Shown in pieces: positions 32,041-33,135 of a stretch of DNA of 33,135 bases. The stretch is from NCBI GenBank assembly GCA_905214615.1, contig CAJMMX010000018.1:1-33135 (forward strand). Direction: 5' to 3'. Numbering within the stretch: position 1 is the stretch's first letter; every line of letters begins with the position of its first letter. Made by a program: the position numbers and the translations under genes. The DNA comes from an uncultured bacterium. Its GTDB lineage: Bacteria > Actinomycetota > Coriobacteriia > Coriobacteriales > Coriobacteriaceae. The notes under the pieces are model-generated. The model saw only the letters and a program-made list of their open reading frames with translations. It did no database searches and was not told where the DNA came from.

Positions 32041-32344
32041 AGAAGAAAAAGGCGGAGCCATACCCGTTCTTCCTCTAACCGATTCATTAAGACAAATATT
32101 TCCCGACAAATCCAGCAAGGCCGTCGACCGCACGGCATTCGTGGCGGTACAAACTCCGCAGACATTCCGGGTCGAAGAAATAAAAAAGGCATACAAGCTC
32201 CCTTATAACGACACTTTCACCGACGATGCCTCGGTGTACGAGGCTGCCGGATACATTCCCGAATTGGTCGAAGGGAATCGGGAAAACTTGAAAATAACTC
32301 TGCCGGTCGACTTGGCAATCGCCGAAATAGGATTGAAGGAATGA
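32027..32344 (+). pseudogene. ispD: 2-C-methyl-D-erythritol 4-phosphate cytidylyltransferase, C-terminal half only
   Basis: An in-frame fragment of about 105 residues matches the second half of IspD, the MEP-pathway cytidylyltransferase of isoprenoid synthesis. The visible blocks are KGGAIPVLPLTDSLRQI, DRTAFVAVQTPQTFR, FTDDASVYEAAGY and VEGNRENLKITLPVDLAIAE, all in the normal order. The N-terminal nucleotide-binding half (with GxGxR) is missing because the sequence left of ~32,027 belongs to pglX. The stop overlaps the recG start by ATGA, an arrangement common in Bacteroidales. It is a broken copy in this contig, not a biological pseudogene. Confidence 0.85.
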
Positions 32345-33135
32345 CAGATTTAGCCAGTTTAAATATCAAATACCTTCCCGGGGTCGGCCCTAAACGCGCC
32401 GAACTCCTAAACAAAGAATTAGAGATATTCACCTATCTCGACCTGCTGCACTATTATCCGTATAAATATATCGACCGAAGCAAGACCTACAAAATAAACG
32501 AAATCGACGGTTCGATGCCTTATATTCAGTTACGAGGTAAAATCGTTTCATACACCACTCACGGAGAAGGGGCACGCCGGCGGCTCACCGCTCTGTTCTC
32601 CGACGGTTCGGGAGTCATAGAGCTCGTTTGGTTCAAAGGAATACGCTATATCACAGACCGTTACAAACCGGGAACGGAATATACGCTTTTCGGGAAACCC
32701 ACTCTTTTCAACGGGAAATTCAACATCGCCCACCCCGAGCTCGACCCGATAGACGATCGCATAGACAACACGACCGGACTACAAGGGTACTATACCACGA
32801 CCGAAAAAATGAAAAATGCTTTCCTCAACTCGAAAGCCATACAGAAAATGGTATATACCCTTCTCTCCGGAATACAAAACCCACTGCCCGAAACATTGCC
32901 CCTTCCCATTATCTCGCGAATGCAACTCATGAGTTCGACCGATGCCCTACGCAACATTCACTTTCCGGTGACGATAGGCCACCTGAGGCGGGCAGAATTC
33001 AGGCTCAAATTCGAAGAGTTATTCTATCTGCAATTACACATTCTACGATATACCCGGTTACGGAACCTGAAATTGGGAGGATTCCGTTTCGACCATATCG
33101 GGAATTATTTCAACGACTTTTATCATCAAGTGCTG
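32341..33135 (+). CDS. recG: ATP-dependent DNA helicase RecG, N-terminal part (runs off the window)
   Basis: The first 265 codons of RecG, the helicase that remodels stalled forks and Holliday junctions. The N-terminal IKYLPGVGPKRAELLNKEL is the RecG start pattern. It is followed by YYPYKYIDRS and the wedge/OB domain (IQLRGKIVSY, then LTALFSDGSGVIELVWFKG, YTLFGKPTLFNGKFNIAHPEL). The HFP..IGHLRRAEFRLKFEELFYLQL segment leads into the helicase domains, which lie outside the window. It starts at ATG 32341, overlapping the ispD stop. AT-rich Bacteroidales-like codon use sets it apart from everything left of 32,025. Confidence 0.93.
   Translation, partial: MTDLASLNIKYLPGVGPKRAELLNKELEIFTYLDLLHYYPYKYIDRSKTYKINEIDGSMPYIQLRGKIVSYTTHGEGARRRLTALFSDGSGVIELVWFKGIRYITDRYKPGTEYTLFGKPTLFNGKFNIAHPELDPIDDRIDNTTGLQGYYTTTEKMKNAFLNSKAIQKMVYTLLSGIQNPLPETLPLPIISRMQLMSSTDALRNIHFPVTIGHLRRAEFRLKFEELFYLQLHILRYTRLRNLKLGGFRFDHIGNYFNDFYHQVL

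Noticed and set aside
31958..32344. A complete 128-residue IspD-like protein starting at ATG 31958
   Set aside because: The first ~23 residues are pglX sequence read in another frame; only the part from about 32,027 matches IspD.
1..33135. tRNA or rRNA genes and insertion sequences
   Set aside because: No cloverleaf with a T-arm consensus, no rRNA-like conserved stretch and no transposase-like protein was recognised by eye; a tRNAscan or covariance search would settle small RNAs.

Overview
The first ~32.02 kb reads as a chromosome segment of a high-GC Coriobacteriia bacterium, most likely Collinsella or a close relative. This is inferred from GC-rich codon use, Actinobacteria-like protein flavour (a DtxR/IdeR-type iron box, Coriobacteria-style hypothetical proteins) and many short GC-rich interspersed inverted repeats; no rRNA marker is present to prove it. 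The last ~1.1 kb (from about 32,025) is a different genome. It is AT-richer, and it carries the 3' end of ispD overlapping the 5' end of recG, a gene pair and codon style typical of Bacteroidales. The switch truncates genes on both sides, so the simplest reading is a chimeric metagenomic contig.

Layout: (1) 159-3818, the phosphate ABC transporter operon pstS-pstC-pstA-pstB, closed by a terminator. (2) 3982-6618, a Uup-type ABC-F ATPase and a Cof-type HAD phosphatase. (3) 6827-7204, a small DtxR/MntR-family regulator. It converges through a 127-bp nested inverted repeat on a Zn/Cd-type efflux locus on the minus strand (ArsR-family repressor, free-standing HMA metallochaperone, P1B-ATPase) that has three matching operator sites. 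(4) 10.2-12.2 kb, an AT-rich island with a PD-(D/E)XK-like hypothetical protein bracketed by four copies of a 27-nt repeat. (5) 12274-18755, housekeeping and accessory genes: a DEDDh exonuclease, a His-rich ArsP_2-type heavy-metal permease, a UPF0178 protein, an HdeD-like membrane protein, a nitroreductase behind an IdeR-like box, two tandem histidine phosphatases and a short DUF1015 relative. (6) 18795-21219, an M20 peptidase and a second paralogue of the PD-(D/E)XK-like protein. (7) 21567-23924, serine biosynthesis serC-serA.

(8) 24351-32025 is a BREX phage-defence operon: brxA, brxB, brxC and the 5' two thirds of pglX. The pglZ and brxL genes expected downstream are lost at the chimeric join. 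The most striking feature is a run of ten G residues at the very start of brxA. It separates a well-placed upstream start (GTG 24351 with a TTGGAG Shine-Dalgarno) from the BrxA reading frame, so one fewer or two more G residues would restore a full-length protein. This looks like a phase-variation switch on the first gene of the operon, and the sequenced state is probably OFF or weakly expressed. Base composition is patchy along the operon: brxB 3' to brxC 5', and the presumed specificity region of pglX, are AT-rich compared with the rest. This suggests module exchange.

No tRNA, rRNA, CRISPR array or insertion-sequence transposase was recognised. Start codons were revised from the longest open frame wherever a Shine-Dalgarno sequence or conserved N-terminus argued for it.
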